A DNA stretch of 64,000 bases from Lepidonotus clava (GCA_936440205.1 OW387148.1:37359003-37423002); one strand, 5' to 3'. Shown: positions 40,101 through 45,913, counted from the stretch's first letter. Numbers and translations are program-made. Notes: generated by a model from the sequence alone, not told the origin.

Positions 40101-43100
40101 AGATGTGGAATACACGACTACCATGAGATGTACGAAAGTATGATTGCGCGAATTAAAAAGCCACATTTAATAGAGATCGCGAAAATATAGTGACTTGGAC
40201 TGAATTGAGGGGAAAATGTCATATTTTTGTTGTTGATTAGAAATTCTCACATCTAAAGCATTGCTGCTGAGTCAGCTAATCAGCCCAGCAGATTATCCCG
40301 GGGATTAGCCGTTAATCCGGCCTCCCGAGGTCAGAGGCAGGGGCGTGGCCTCCCCGCTAAGGACACACGGGACTTGTTTTTGCGACAAACCTCTACAACT
40401 GAAATTCCATTTTCAAATTCCCTGTATTTTCCCTGTCCCATGGCAATTTTTTCCTGTGTCATTTCCAGCAAGTTGTTCAGATTTAAAAGCCTCTGCGTGC
40501 AGAAAAAATTTGGATAACCCAATCGCAAAAAGCCAAATCCCTAATTTCAGGAATTTCAGAACCTGGCCAAATTAAATTCCCTGTATTTTCCCTGTGTATT
40601 GCAATTTTCAAATTCCCCGTTTTCCTTGTTTTCCCTGTGTGGTTGGTACCCTGTTCTATGACTTTGAACCAAGATGTTAAGGTATCACACGATTGTTTAT
40701 TATCAGAGGAGAGGCTCAACTTGGCTTTGTTCAGTCAAATGGGCAAAAGAGAATTAATTATGTATGCTATATTCTTCGTCGGGTCATTGTTAGACGAAAT
40801 CAGAATATTGATGCAAATCAATACATTTTCTCCCATTGGGCTGCATTATTACTCAAGCGAGAAAAATTGCAATATAGGCAAAGGACGTCTATAGAGATCA
40901 AGTAATTTATTTTCCACTCAGTCACTTTCTCTTTCTCAGTATGAGAGTAGTCTCTGCACTGTGACGGCCACTTGGTGTGGCCCCTTGCAGCCTGGGTCGC
41001 ACTAGCAACAAATGCTGGGCCACTTTTCGACCATAGGGCGTAGTAATCTTATAATGCCAGTATATAGTATAGGATCTACATAGCAGAGTCAGTTCTCACG
41101 GACCATCTTTTCTAGCATGGAGGAGTGAGTGAGTGATGGAAGTTTTAAGCCGTACCGACAGCCAGGGTCATTTTCACAGTGAAAACAAGTTGGGACGAAT
41201 TCTGTCTTTGGTGATAGTATCTATGAGGTGAAGTTGACGGGGCGAGCAAACAGCAGGGGATCAAAACCTGGAAATCATTTTTGCTGTACCTCATCCCTTT
41301 GTGAACCCAGCACCAACTGGGAATAGAACCCAATGAACCACATGGTCGGTGCTGGGTCCCCCCTATCGCCACCTTATATGATCAGCAGGGGCTACTGGGG
41401 TCTAGAATGGACGATGATTCACCACAGATTGGTTTATTTCCCTGTAACAAAACCCAAAGCGGTAGCAACCTCACCCCCCCCCCTTTTTTTTTTTTCCTTT
41501 TTCCTTCTCCCCCCCCCCCCCCCCCCCCCCCGGCCTTTTATGATGCTGTGTCAAATATCCCCTCTTGTCCTGGCTGACCGTCGGCCCTCGGTCAGCCCAG
41601 GCCCCATAGATCGTGGTCACTCCTGGTGTCAGGTAAAACCTGGTCAAACAGAGACCGCATGGGTCACTGACAGGCCATAAACTGGGGGACCGGGACGGCC
41701 CGGGCGGTCCTTAACCGGGGGCAGGAATAGGAGTCATCACTCACTCACAATAGGACTTATCACTCATTCAGAATAGGAGTTGTCACTTATTCATAATTTG
41801 GGATTATAACTCATACAGAATTTGGGGTTTTCACTCATTCAGAATAGGACTTATCACATGAGCCCCATACCCACTTGGCAATTTTTACACAGTAGGCAAA
41901 CTGATTGCCACTAAAATCGGCTGATTGTTAAGGTCGCCTGGAAGTATGGTATGGTATATTGGAATGTGCAGGTTTGATCTAAAGTTGGCCGATTCTAAGG
42001 GCAGAATTGGCCTTTTTTGCGGCGATCTGTCGGCTGACTCAGGGATAATTGCCTAGTGGGTATGGGGCTTTATTTCCATAAAATTAGGCCACTGTCCCAT
42101 CACACACTGAGTAGGGGCGTTCGTGCACCTTTATACATTAACCCTGTCCTCCTGCCAGTAATCATTTACCTGCCGCTGGTTCCCAGCGTGGCATCTATTT
42201 ATCCCAATCAGCACGCCGAGAACATTAGCCTCACCCTACATGGGGCTCCATTCCCAAAGACAGGGTAAGGGGGATTCCTTGCTCAGGTCGCTTAGCAACC
42301 CAGAGGGGGACACTTTTGCCCCATCTGATTGGTCAGTCCTTATCTCTTAACCTAGTCTGTCCCCTCTGCCCTAGTTACAGTCATGCATGAGTGACCATGC
42401 ATGGCTGTTACTAAGGACTTCCTTGACCCAGATAGGCCTATCACACATGCCTGTATTTGAGAATATAGAACAATTCTGATTCGAGTTCTGGACCCCCGTT
42501 GCTGAGAGCCTGATTCACATTCCCATTTCCATATACTGCTTATACATATACTACTTACATTACACCACTGTCACCGTGTGATGCCGAGTGCAGCGCAGGA
42601 CGTTACTCTGCGTTACTGCATAGAACAATTAAGGTGCTCTAAAATAACTGCTAACTTGCAGTCGTTTTTTATCCCCGAAATTCCTCTACATTGTTGGACA
42701 CTGGCTTAAAATGGGGAACAGTTCATCACCCCTCTTTGCCGAGTTGTCCTGCCTCTTAGGACCTTCTTGATATACTACTGTCTACTCGACGCTGGACAGA
42801 CGGTTACAACCCGCACCAGAAAACCTCTTATAAACTATCAACTCAACTTTGCTAACTTCTCCCTTACAACGTCCCATTCACACCCTTGACCTTGTACTGT
42901 GCCGGACTTGGTCTACTCCCTCCAAACGGCAGTGTATACTTCCATATTCTGAAATGTTGCTGATTGTACACCCTAACTTATTTAGATATTTCGGACATAC
43001 TGATTGACCACTTCTCAGCCACTCTATTTCGACTGATTTTCCACTGAAAGGTACCGAAAGCCCACACTGATTCTGTACTCAGCAGACACTGATTTCCCAC

Positions 43101-43816
43101 TGCGGTTTGTTCAGGGAGAGATAGCGAATCTCGTTGTGAGAATTGTCGTGATAACGGGTTTTCTGCTCTAAAGTAAACAGGAACCCCTTTTGCGCAAAGC
43201 ATTATGGGCACCCTCTGTGGTCTGGCTGAGGCCCAGGGCGCCCCCCTCCTTGTAACACCCGTTCCTGCCCTCTCCCTGTCTGTTTGTGGGATTAGTTTAA
43301 CATCTGGCCAACCCTTCAGGGTTCTTTTACCAGACTGCACAAGGTAAAGCCTTTCAGCTTGTTTTACGCCACAGGGACGGTGGCCGAATCTATGAGATGA
43401 GGTGCCTATTTGTAGCAGTGGGACCCAATGCCCTCTTTATAGTGCTGCCACACTGAGATATGTCATAGGCCCACACAATACCCCACCCAGTCACATTATA
43501 CTGACACCAGGCCCACCAGTCATGTTTCGTGGTTCTTACTTTATACCGAGTTCCTTACCTGGTCTGCCCAAGGCGCAGGATTCCCACCTCCATGTCCCAC
43601 CCTGTACCCCCCTCTCCCCATGCCCTACCTGGTCTGTCCAAGGCGCAGGATGCCCACCTCCTTGTCCGACCCTATCCGGGAGAAGTGCGACTTGATGGCC
43701 TTCTCGCGGCCCACCTCGCCCCGCGACTTGCGCCGCACCTTGCGCACTTCGGGCTCGTCATCGTCAGCATACTCTGACTCCTGATTACCATAGATACCGG
43801 GGATGGCCAGACTCAT
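3521..43816 (-). CDS. Beta-arrestin (non-visual arrestin), whole gene span
   Basis: Arrestins bind phosphorylated, active G-protein-coupled receptors at the inner face of the plasma membrane, block G-protein coupling and recruit clathrin and AP2. Joining 43629-43816, 39866-39896, 29676-29736, 27722-27963, 23077-23136, 22569-22636, 19293-19428, 16898-16982, one version of exon 9, 9757-9903, 4800-4886, 4089-4232 and 3521-3620 on the minus strand gives 1422 bp and 473 residues. The 31-, 61-, 85- and 73-bp exons have the sizes I recall for vertebrate arrestin exons. Seen landmarks: VFKK (64-67) phosphate-sensing lysines, finger loop [10 protein letters not shown] (119-128), phosphosensor Arg225, gate-loop Asp349 and Asp356 in [11 protein letters not shown], clathrin box LIQLD (435-439), AP2 motif FEDFARLR (455-462). 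The family is usually about 400-420 residues; the excess is an N-terminal extension. Visual arrestins usually lack the full endocytic tail, so a beta-arrestin is favoured. Confidence 0.95.
4089..4232 (-). CDS. Arrestin exon 12, clathrin-binding box
   Basis: One base completes Gly393, then 47 residues (394-440) starting [18 protein letters not shown] and ending NLIQLDT, plus two bases of Asn441. VELPFxLxHPKP is the last core strand. A proline-rich flexible tail follows, and LIQLD (435-439) fits the clathrin box consensus L-hydrophobic-x-hydrophobic-acidic. The acceptor is gtccctcag and the donor gtaagt. Confidence 0.97.
4800..4886 (-). CDS. Arrestin exon 11 (87 bp)
   Basis: One base completes Ile364, then residues 365-392: [20 protein letters not shown] then RLILGFGS, plus two bases of Gly393. 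LGIxVxYKVKVxL is the conserved late C-domain strand. The acceptor is cttttgcag and the donor gtaagt. The short link GFGSG to the next exon replaces the SRGGLLGDLASS region that varies by splicing in mammalian beta-arrestin 1. Confidence 0.96.
5528..5807. mobile_element. MITE, GTATTCCACT family, copy 1
   Basis: The ends AAGGCCTTATTCCAC and GTGGAATACGGCCT are inverted repeats. About 280 bp, no coding capacity. It sits in arrestin intron 11 (between exons 10 and 11). Related copies lie at 6398, 8255 and 48383. Confidence 0.75.
6398..6615. mobile_element. MITE, GTATTCCACT family, copy 2
   Basis: The ends AAGGCTGTATTCCACT and AGTGGAATACAGCCTTAA form a near-perfect inverted repeat around 218 bp without a gene. 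The TTAA at the right end, also seen in copy 3, suggests TTAA target choice; this is an inference. Confidence 0.85.
7291..7473. mobile_element. Foldback element with about 84-bp arms
   Basis: ATAGACCTTTTTCATTAGGG to the centre is repeated inverted and ends AATGAAAAAGGTCTAT. The arms are nearly identical over more than 80 bp with a loop of only about 15 bp. In the arrestin pre-mRNA it would form a very stable hairpin inside intron 11. Confidence 0.92.
8255..8467. mobile_element. MITE, GTATTCCACT family, copy 3
   Basis: The left end TTGTATTCCATTAGGCGATT pairs with the right end AATCGCCTAGTGGAATACA. The interior TTCACTAGGAATATG block is shared with copy 4 at 48.4 kb. Confidence 0.8.
9377..9756 (-). 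repeat. About 32-bp minisatellite starting at the exon 10 splice donor
   Basis: Read on the minus strand the unit is GTAAGACCCAAAACCAGGGA then CATGTAGTAAAA. The first unit is the real donor of exon 10 (GTAAGTAGCACCCAAACC). About a dozen copies follow, many starting with a gtaag- or gtgag-like donor core. Copies next to the exon are more diverged than those at 9390-9480. Confidence 0.92.
9757..9903 (-). CDS. Arrestin exon 10, lariat and gate loop
   Basis: One base completes residue 315, then 48 residues (316-363), [20 protein letters not shown] and on to DTNLASST, plus two bases. [11 protein letters not shown] holds Asp349 and Asp356, equivalent to the polar-core aspartates that lock the basal state. 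[16 protein letters not shown] is highly conserved. The acceptor is ccttgagcag and the donor gtaagt. The donor begins a minisatellite whose units each start with a gtaag-like sequence. Confidence 0.97.
9904..12059. other. Intron sequence, nothing recognised
   Basis: AT-rich intron between exons 10 and 9C. I see G-rich stretches near 11764-11787 but no repeat family and no splice-flanked conserved frame. Confidence 0.5.
12244..12310 (-). CDS. Arrestin exon 9C (third mutually exclusive version)
   Basis: A 67-bp exon behind a long pyrimidine tract ending gtctttgtag, with donor gtaagt. It gives [20 protein letters not shown] then TLV, with the same entry and exit phases as 9A and 9B and two codons fewer at its end. 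Aligned without gaps to 9B it keeps Gln, an aliphatic, Leu, an aromatic, the Tyr-Lys pair and the later Ala and Leu, while the Asp of ADI is Arg. The match of phase, place and pattern makes chance unlikely, but expression is not shown. Confidence 0.75.
12361..12412 (-). pseudogene. Degenerate copy of exon 9C
   Basis: The minus strand reads [13 protein letters not shown], similar to [15 protein letters not shown] of exon 9C about 110 bp downstream in transcript order. Similar bases extend upstream (AGATCCGGTCCC against AGACCCGGCTCC) and the donor position reads gtagta. It has lost codons and has no good acceptor, so I read it as a relic of exon duplication. Confidence 0.4.
12420..12600 (-). 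repeat. Diverged copy of 12060-12262 with the 3' end of exon 9C
   Basis: This segment repeats 12060-12262 at about 345 bp offset. Shared landmarks are ATTAGGGG, the CCATAAAGCAGTA stretch, GGGGCACGGGAGCGACTAA and the end of exon 9C with its gtaagt donor. Only the last 20 or so bases of the exon are present here and no acceptor restores the entry phase. It is therefore a donor-bearing duplicate and not a usable exon. Confidence 0.8.
13030..13880. repeat. Dispersed tandem duplication with one copy interrupted
   Basis: 13030-13139 plus 13393-13495 matches 13672-13878 (GTATACCTCC, CACCCACCCTGC, CACATCGG, ACCGGCTAA, TATTTCAAG, GCTCATTGATGTG). The first copy is split by a SINE-like insertion; the second preserves the empty site. 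Confidence 0.85.
13140..13380 (-). mobile_element. SINE-like element (AACGTCCGGC family), copy 1, with 12-bp target duplication
   Basis: A 241-bp insertion flanked by GTCAACTGATAC at 13128-13139 and 13381-13392. On the minus strand it ends in a CAAACAAA-type tail, as expected of a LINE-mobilised SINE. No inverted ends are present. The uninterrupted paralogue near 13760 confirms the boundaries. Confidence 0.9.
14889..14961 (-). CDS. Arrestin exon 9B (mutually exclusive version, canonical C-loop)
   Basis: A 73-bp exon giving [20 protein letters not shown] then ELESE. This is nearly the vertebrate sequence and so is the ancestral-like version. It shares phase and length with 9A, 1.1 kb upstream in transcript order. 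The C-loop in this stretch contacts receptor intracellular loop 2 in known arrestin-receptor complexes. The acceptor is cacccgaacag and the donor gtaagt. Confidence 0.95.
15674..15916. mobile_element. MITE, hAT-like CAGGGTG family, copy 1
   Basis: It starts CAGGGTGCTCACCAG and ends TTAGTGAGCACCCTG. CAGGG termini are typical of hAT elements, but I find no clear 8-bp target duplication. It lies between exons 9B and 9A. Confidence 0.75.
16064..16136 (-). CDS. Arrestin exon 9A (mutually exclusive version, divergent C-loop)
   Basis: A 73-bp exon giving [19 protein letters not shown] then GDLETT. It enters after one base of a codon and leaves two bases over, so it replaces 9B without changing frame, while including both would shift it. 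It keeps Q-Y-A-D-I, the Phe and the Tyr of the family C-loop (ADICLFNTAQY in mammals), but Leu is Met, the two residues before Ala are Val-Lys, and the end is acidic. The acceptor is ttcag after an AT-rich stretch and the donor gtaagt. Confidence 0.88.
16898..16982 (-). CDS. Arrestin exon 8 (85 bp)
   Basis: Residues 263-290, [20 protein letters not shown] then TIKKIKIS, plus one base of residue 291. YYHGE and NNTNKTxKKIKIS are signature C-domain sequences. The acceptor is tgtccaacag and the donor gtaagt. The exon ends one base into a codon, which is exactly the phase each of the three exon 9 versions needs. Confidence 0.96.
17724..17866. mobile_element. Partial MITE, CCACGGATAGC family
   Basis: CCACGGATAGCTTATTTATT, then AATCAAGGTG and GGGAAATATGTAGACAAGT, match the inverted right half of the full element at 32.2-32.5 kb. 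The other end is absent. Confidence 0.75.
18480..19306 (-). repeat. 35-bp minisatellite carrying exon 7 end plus donor, about 23 units
   Basis: On the minus strand the unit reads TTCACTAGACAAAGAG then GTAGGCACAAATGTTGGGG. The exon 7 terminus (CTAGACAAAGAG) and donor gtaggt are its first unit. Units are grouped in a higher-order block of four (about 139 bp) repeated about four times; one unit type carries gtaagc, a better donor than the real gtaggt. Older, diverged units lie at 18480-18590. Confidence 0.95.
19293..19428 (-). CDS. Arrestin exon 7, phosphosensor strand
   Basis: One base completes Arg217, then 45 residues (218-262): [20 protein letters not shown] and on to [10 protein letters not shown]. 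Arg225 in LAIRK aligns with the polar-core arginine (Arg169 of mammalian beta-arrestin 1) that is released by receptor phosphate. The TYAP motif and hinge follow. The donor is gtaggt. The last bases of the exon and this donor form the first unit of a 35-bp minisatellite that fills the start of the intron. Confidence 0.96.
19450..22560. other. Intron sequence between exons 7 and 6, nothing recognised
   Basis: AT-rich with a few GC-rich islands (20200-20350, 20800-20880). No splice-flanked conserved frame and no listed repeat family found. Confidence 0.5.
22569..22636 (-). CDS. Arrestin exon 6 (68 bp)
   Basis: Residues 195-216, [20 protein letters not shown] then HK, plus two bases of Arg217. 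CGVDYELK is the conserved strand that follows DTGK in arrestins. The acceptor is ctcactag and the donor gtgagt. Confidence 0.95.
23077..23136 (-). CDS. Arrestin exon 5 (60 bp)
   Basis: Twenty whole codons, residues 175-194: [12 protein letters not shown] followed by PAPGDTGK. This matches the family pattern PxxxPxSVTLQPGPEDTGK. The acceptor has a clear pyrimidine tract ending cccgtccag and the donor is gtgagt. GC content is much higher than in the surrounding intron. Confidence 0.95.
24590..24890. repeat. Dispersed repeat, copy 1 of pair with 38.55 kb
   Basis: Shares CTAGGACTGT, AACCAGCAACCATTTTAGGT, GCTTTGCAGCTGCTGGTTTA and GACCATAAACCAGCCAGCA in the same order and strand with 38545-38850. 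No coding capacity or inverted ends seen; class unknown. Confidence 0.85.
25061..25365 (+). mobile_element. GGTACCAAC MITE, copy 1
   Basis: It starts AGGTACCAAC and ends GTTGGTACC, with the family interior (AAGCCTCTGCATGCAG, TTTGGACAACCCAACAAC, TTTTCCCTGTTTTCCCTG). About 305 bp. CTCTG on both flanks may be part of a target duplication. Confidence 0.85.
25484..25920. repeat. 108-bp tandem repeat, 4 copies
   Basis: The unit begins GACGGGATATGGCC, includes CCTCTTAGCGGGGTAGGCAG and GACTGTTACCACAGTATTA, and ends GTTAGACACGTC. The two middle copies are almost identical, which points to recent expansion or gene conversion. It is GC-rich satellite-like DNA inside arrestin intron 4. Confidence 0.95.
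27398..27705 (+). mobile_element. GGTACCAAC MITE, copy 2, next to exon 4
   Basis: It starts CAGGGTACCAAC and ends GTTGGGACCTTG with the standard interior. The last base lies 16 bp after the end of exon 4, so nearly all of the intron start is the element. Confidence 0.88.
27722..27963 (-). CDS. Arrestin exon 4, finger loop and N-domain core
   Basis: Two bases complete Asp94, then 80 residues (95-174) from [16 protein letters not shown] to AYPFFFM. They include the finger loop [10 protein letters not shown] that enters the receptor cavity, and [10 protein letters not shown]. The donor is gtaagt. The exon is squeezed between repeats: a SINE tail starts a few bases upstream of the acceptor and supplies its pyrimidine tract, and a MITE ends 16 bp after the exon. 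Confidence 0.97.
27968..28290 (-). mobile_element. tRNA-derived SINE-like element, copy 1
   Basis: On the minus strand a GGGTTCAATTCCCGG box (fits the pol III B box GGTTCRANNCC) is followed by the body and a (CACT)n tail. The tail directly precedes the exon 4 acceptor. A second copy lies at 41.1 kb. Confidence 0.75.
28316..28332 (+). repeat. G17 run
   Basis: An uninterrupted run of 17 G on the plus strand, C in the arrestin pre-mRNA. Confidence 0.9.
28370..28712 (+). mobile_element. Diverged relative of the GGTACCAAC MITE
   Basis: It keeps the order of TTCCCTGA, GTGTTCAAATTTCAAAG, TTTCCTGTGTTTTTCCTGAC and a TTCCCGTGCTGTGGGGGCCC end, but the middle differs. It sits 80 bp beyond the SINE upstream of exon 4. 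Confidence 0.55.
29676..29736 (-). CDS. Arrestin exon 3 (61 bp)
   Basis: Codes for [20 protein letters not shown] (74-93) plus one base of Asp94. [11 protein letters not shown] and the DPIDG that forms across the junction are hallmark arrestin N-domain motifs. The acceptor is tacttttcag and the donor gtgagt. Confidence 0.95.
30213..30285. mobile_element. Fragment of CCCCATACCCAC MITE
   Basis: TTTAAAGCCCCATACCCAC followed by a short family-like stretch; the other end is missing. Confidence 0.5.
31352..31618 (-). mobile_element. SINE-like element (AACGTCCGGC family), copy 2
   Basis: Shares the tail-side 90 bp (TAACGTCCGGCCAACC, TTCCAGACTGCACAAGGTAA) with the 13.1-kb copy, but has a different head, which it shares with 43.3 kb (GTAGCAGTGGGACCCAATGC, CATGTTTCGTGGTTCTTACT). 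This indicates two subfamilies with one common tail. Confidence 0.8.
31817..31838 (+). repeat. G22 run
   Basis: An uninterrupted run of about 22 G in arrestin intron 2, a few bases from an X-box at 31846. Confidence 0.9.
31846..31859. promoter_or_regulatory. RFX X-box candidate 1
   Basis: GTTGTCATGGCAAC is a 14-bp near-palindrome that fits the X-box pattern GTTNCC-AT-GGNAAC bound by RFX dimers, apart from T for C at one position. Confidence 0.5.
32197..32533. mobile_element. MITE, CCACGGATAGC family, full copy
   Basis: It starts CCACGGATAACTTATTTACT and ends TACAATAAATAAGCTATCCG GTG, an inverted pair. About 337 bp, no gene. Confidence 0.8.
34031..34072. promoter_or_regulatory. CRE / X-box / CRE module in intron 2
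   Basis: Perfect CRE palindromes TGACGTCA at 34031-34038 and 34065-34072 flank GTTTCCATGGTAAC at 34047-34060, an X-box. A CRE half site lies just upstream at 34018. The local sequence is CpG-rich in an AT-rich intron. RFX and CREB/ATF proteins are known to bind adjacent X and CRE boxes. It could be an enhancer or an internal promoter. Confidence 0.55.
34543..34768 (+). mobile_element. GGTACCAAC MITE, copy 3 (left end missing)
   Basis: It begins inside the family at GTTAAAGCCTTTGCATAC and runs to CCTGTGCAATGGGACCATGG. Confidence 0.75.
35315..35535 (+). repeat. Dispersed repeat with CAGTATGTC / TACTGA motifs, copy 1
   Basis: Shares ordered blocks (ACATACTGATT, TTCTGTACTGACAACATACT, TCTACTGCACTTTGTTC) with 42.95 kb and, inverted, with 49.7-49.97 kb. 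Class unknown. Confidence 0.65.
36470..36712 (-). mobile_element. SINE-like element (AACGTCCGGC family), copy 3
   Basis: A full-length copy of the 13.1-kb type, from the GTTTGTTTGTT tail to GATGACCCTGTTGGGGGCAT. Same orientation as the other copies. Confidence 0.85.
37102..37200. repeat. AT/TA microsatellite with CT stretch
   Basis: An AT dinucleotide run at about 37102-37132, followed by interrupted ATAT and CTCT stretches to 37200. Confidence 0.9.
37285..37298. promoter_or_regulatory. RFX X-box candidate 3
   Basis: GTTGCCATGACAAC fits the X-box pattern with one departure in the right arm. It is in the same intron as those at 31846 and 34047. Confidence 0.45.
38545..38850. repeat. Dispersed repeat, copy 2 of pair with 24.6 kb
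   Basis: Same block order as 24590-24890, about 85 percent alike by eye over the first 200 bp and diverged toward the end. Confidence 0.85.
39866..39896 (-). CDS. Arrestin exon 2 (31 bp)
   Basis: One base completes Arg63, then [10 protein letters not shown] (64-73), the first beta-strand. Lys66 and Lys67 match the lysine pair that first senses receptor phosphates in the family. The acceptor is cttttcag and the donor gtgagt. The 31-bp size equals my recollection of the vertebrate exon. Confidence 0.95.
40388..40653 (+). mobile_element. GGTACCAAC MITE, copy 4 (left tip missing)
   Basis: It starts near ACAACTGAAATTCCATTTTC and ends GTGTGGTTGGTACCCTG, with the standard interior somewhat shortened. 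Confidence 0.83.
41118..41410 (-). mobile_element. tRNA-derived SINE-like element, copy 2
   Basis: Close match to the 27.97-kb element, including the B-box-like GGGTTCTATTCCCAG and a shorter ACTC tail (CACTCACTCACTCC on the minus strand). Confidence 0.75.
41509..41531 (+). repeat. C23 run
   Basis: A run of about 23 C preceded by C- and T-rich tracts from 41475. In the arrestin pre-mRNA (intron 1) this is G-rich and could form quadruplexes. Confidence 0.9.
41861..42070. mobile_element. CCCCATACCCAC MITE, copy 1
   Basis: AGCCCCATACCCACTTGGCA at the left and TTGCCTAGTGGGTATGGGGC TT at the right form terminal inverted repeats of about 24 bp. The interior holds further short inverted blocks (AAATCGGCTGATT). 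Confidence 0.9.
42950..43115 (+). repeat. Dispersed repeat with CAGTATGTC / TACTGA motifs, copy 2
   Basis: Shares TCGGACATACTGATTGACCA, GATTCTGTACTCAGCAGACA and CCCACTGCGGTTTGTTCAGG with the 35.3-kb copy, with weaker similarity between them. Confidence 0.55.
43281..43547 (-). mobile_element. SINE-like element (AACGTCCGGC family), copy 4, abutting the exon 1 duplicate
   Basis: It matches the 31.35-kb subfamily from TGTTTGTGGG to CTTACTTTATACC. It ends about 10 bp from the donor of the short first exon. Confidence 0.82.
43559..43593 (-). CDS. Alternative short first exon made by tandem copy of exon 1 end
   Basis: A 70-bp tandem duplication repeats the last part of exon 1 and its splice donor. 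In the copy a Lys codon has become ATG, which gives [11 protein letters not shown] plus AG, then a gtaagg donor of better consensus. Spliced to exon 2 this yields [16 protein letters not shown] and a 422-residue arrestin, close to the normal family length. If the long ATG were joined through this donor the frame would be lost, because 70 is not a multiple of three. Use therefore requires a transcript that begins between the two copies. Whether it is expressed is inference. Confidence 0.5.
43629..43816 (-). CDS. Arrestin exon 1, long N-terminus
   Basis: Codes for 62 residues plus two bases of the Arg codon that completes GQTR before VFKK. The ATG at 43816 is the first in-frame ATG after an upstream in-frame TAA and has G at -3. 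The last 12 residues ([11 protein letters not shown] and its flank) occupy the place of the usual short arrestin N-terminus. The rest is an extension with an acidic patch (ADDDEPE) followed by a basic one (RKVRRKSR) that resembles a nuclear-localisation or kinase site. The donor is gtaggg, weaker than that of the copy 70 bp downstream. An upstream non-coding exon cannot be excluded. Confidence 0.8.
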
Positions 43817-45913
43817 GACCGACTCACAGATGCCCAACTCGAAGACAGTAAGCAGTGGGAGGTGGGTTTAGTGGTGGAAGAAGTCCAGGTTTTTTCACCA
43901 AAAAGTTGGTATGTACTGGAGTATGGCTGAGGTGTGGCCGGTGGTCTGTGGTACGGTCAAGGTGGTCAGGTGTGGAGGGTGGGTACCTGGAGTGGTCAGT
44001 CGGTGGTCAGCTGTCCGAATGAGTGACCAGTGGAAAGGGTTCAGCTATAATAACCTGTGCCCCCGCCTACCTACCTACCCCCTGCCCCCCACACACCTTC
44101 CCTATCCCGCCCACCTGGATGTGTAATCATCACATGATCAACACCCCATACCCCCCACCATAAACCATACCCCCTCCCCTCACCACATACCCCCCACCCC
44201 CTCCAGTGTTAATCTGACAATCCAGACTGGGCCACCCTACCTAGAATTGGTCCTACTGATGCATCGCAGAATTTCATATTTTTAAGAACTGTAAAACTAT
44301 CTGATGAGGAAGGGAAGTTTATCACTGTTGCACGCCCAATATCAGTACTGTAGCATAAAAAAAATCCCGTCGTTGTACATATTAAAACTAATCTGTCATG
44401 TCTGATACCCTGTTGCCCAGTAAAGTACTTTTCCTCCTCAAGCTACATGAAAGTAGTATTGAATACTTTTATTCTAATTTTTGTGTGTGTCTTCATATTT
44501 ACAATACTGATTTGTTTTGTGCTTTTTATTTCAGGTTTATAAGCCGAGAAATTATGGAGATATACCAGGAACAACGGTGGAGGTTAAACATGTTGTCCTG
44601 GGCAGCTCCCTGCGTGTTATTTTGTAAATAACACTGTTTGGTGGTGGGGGCAGATTTTCAGAGACTTAAATTCTTTTTTAAAATTCACATGACAGGCAGG
44701 TAACGAACAAACACCCTGAGAAGCTGTCCTGTTACAAATCGCTCCTCAGATTATTAATCTTAGCTGGTACCTCATCTTTATGGACAGCAATACTGCAATA
44801 TCGTTCTTGTTTTCACATCAAATTACAAACAGAATTCACAACCCCGACCCGGGCCCGTTCTGCCCCACCCCCGGACCCAGTCGGGCCTGACCAATTACTG
44901 TGACCGTGAGAACGAGGCCGGGCCGGCCTTGACCTTGGTGTCCAGGTGCGTCTCTAACGTCATTAGCGGCTGGCTCATATGACGTAGGGGGCCTATACCC
45001 TCCGTGATGAGTCGGCTATATCACACCTGCGGCAGGTGGGCCGCCATGCCCCGGATCTGGGACTGTAACGTGCGGTATACCATAGACATACTCAAGTTAT
45101 GTATGTCTATGGGTATACCCTTCAAGTCTCGACTATAAACAAAATACCCGAGAAGAATTTGTTGTCAACAGCATAGGATGACATAAAGAAATAGTATGGT
45201 GTGATGAAGCCTTTTATGTCACAACGTCGTGGATTAAAACTAATTTTATGACAGTGTGGCGACTGGACCAGCGAACTCACTCACTCTTAGGCCTATCCTG
45301 ATCTATTCACCATCATTTTACTATTTCCTAGACACCGCTGAATAATGTAATAAAATGTACCTGTGTATTTAAAAAAAAAACATCTTAAAAATTATGGCAC
45401 AAATGCTCTCAAATCATGTAACGATGTCCACAATCTCCTATTCTCTGCGCATCCCTATATATTCAACATCAAAAATCAACAACAACAAAATCACAAATTT
45501 TCTCCATTGATAATGTAAACATTTAAACTGGGTGGCTTCCAAAAACTTGGTGACGGGTTGGGGATAATTTTGTTCTTTTGTCTCGCTCTGAGGGGACCCT
45601 ACCCGCACGGCTCAGAACTCCAGGCCCGGGACACACACATGGTGAGGGGGTGTAGGGGATGAGAAGGGGGTGGGGGTGGAGAGAGCAGGCTTTGTTAATG
45701 ACTGTAATTACCCCCCCCCCTACTCCCACTATCACGGCCTCTCATGGGCAGCTCCCTGCAGTCCGCCTAGTGCTCTCACAATGGGCAGATCAATAGTCTT
45801 AGACAGATACTTTTGTTTGTGTTTTTTTAAAAGATCAAATTATCACATTCTGTGCTAATCAAGTATGGCACCTCTTAAATTGTGATTGATTGTCAGGGGT
45901 TATTCGTCTGCAC
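43817..45913. other. Upstream flank or 5'UTR intron, no gene seen
   Basis: GC- and pyrimidine-rich patches at 44040-44190 and 44830-45060, otherwise AT-rich. I cannot place a promoter or 5' non-coding exon. Confidence 0.4.
45074..45120. repeat. Short perfect hairpin
   Basis: GGTATACCATAGACATAC is followed after 8 bp by its complement GTATGTCTATGGGTATACC with one insertion. A lone inverted repeat of about 18 bp arms. Confidence 0.85.
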
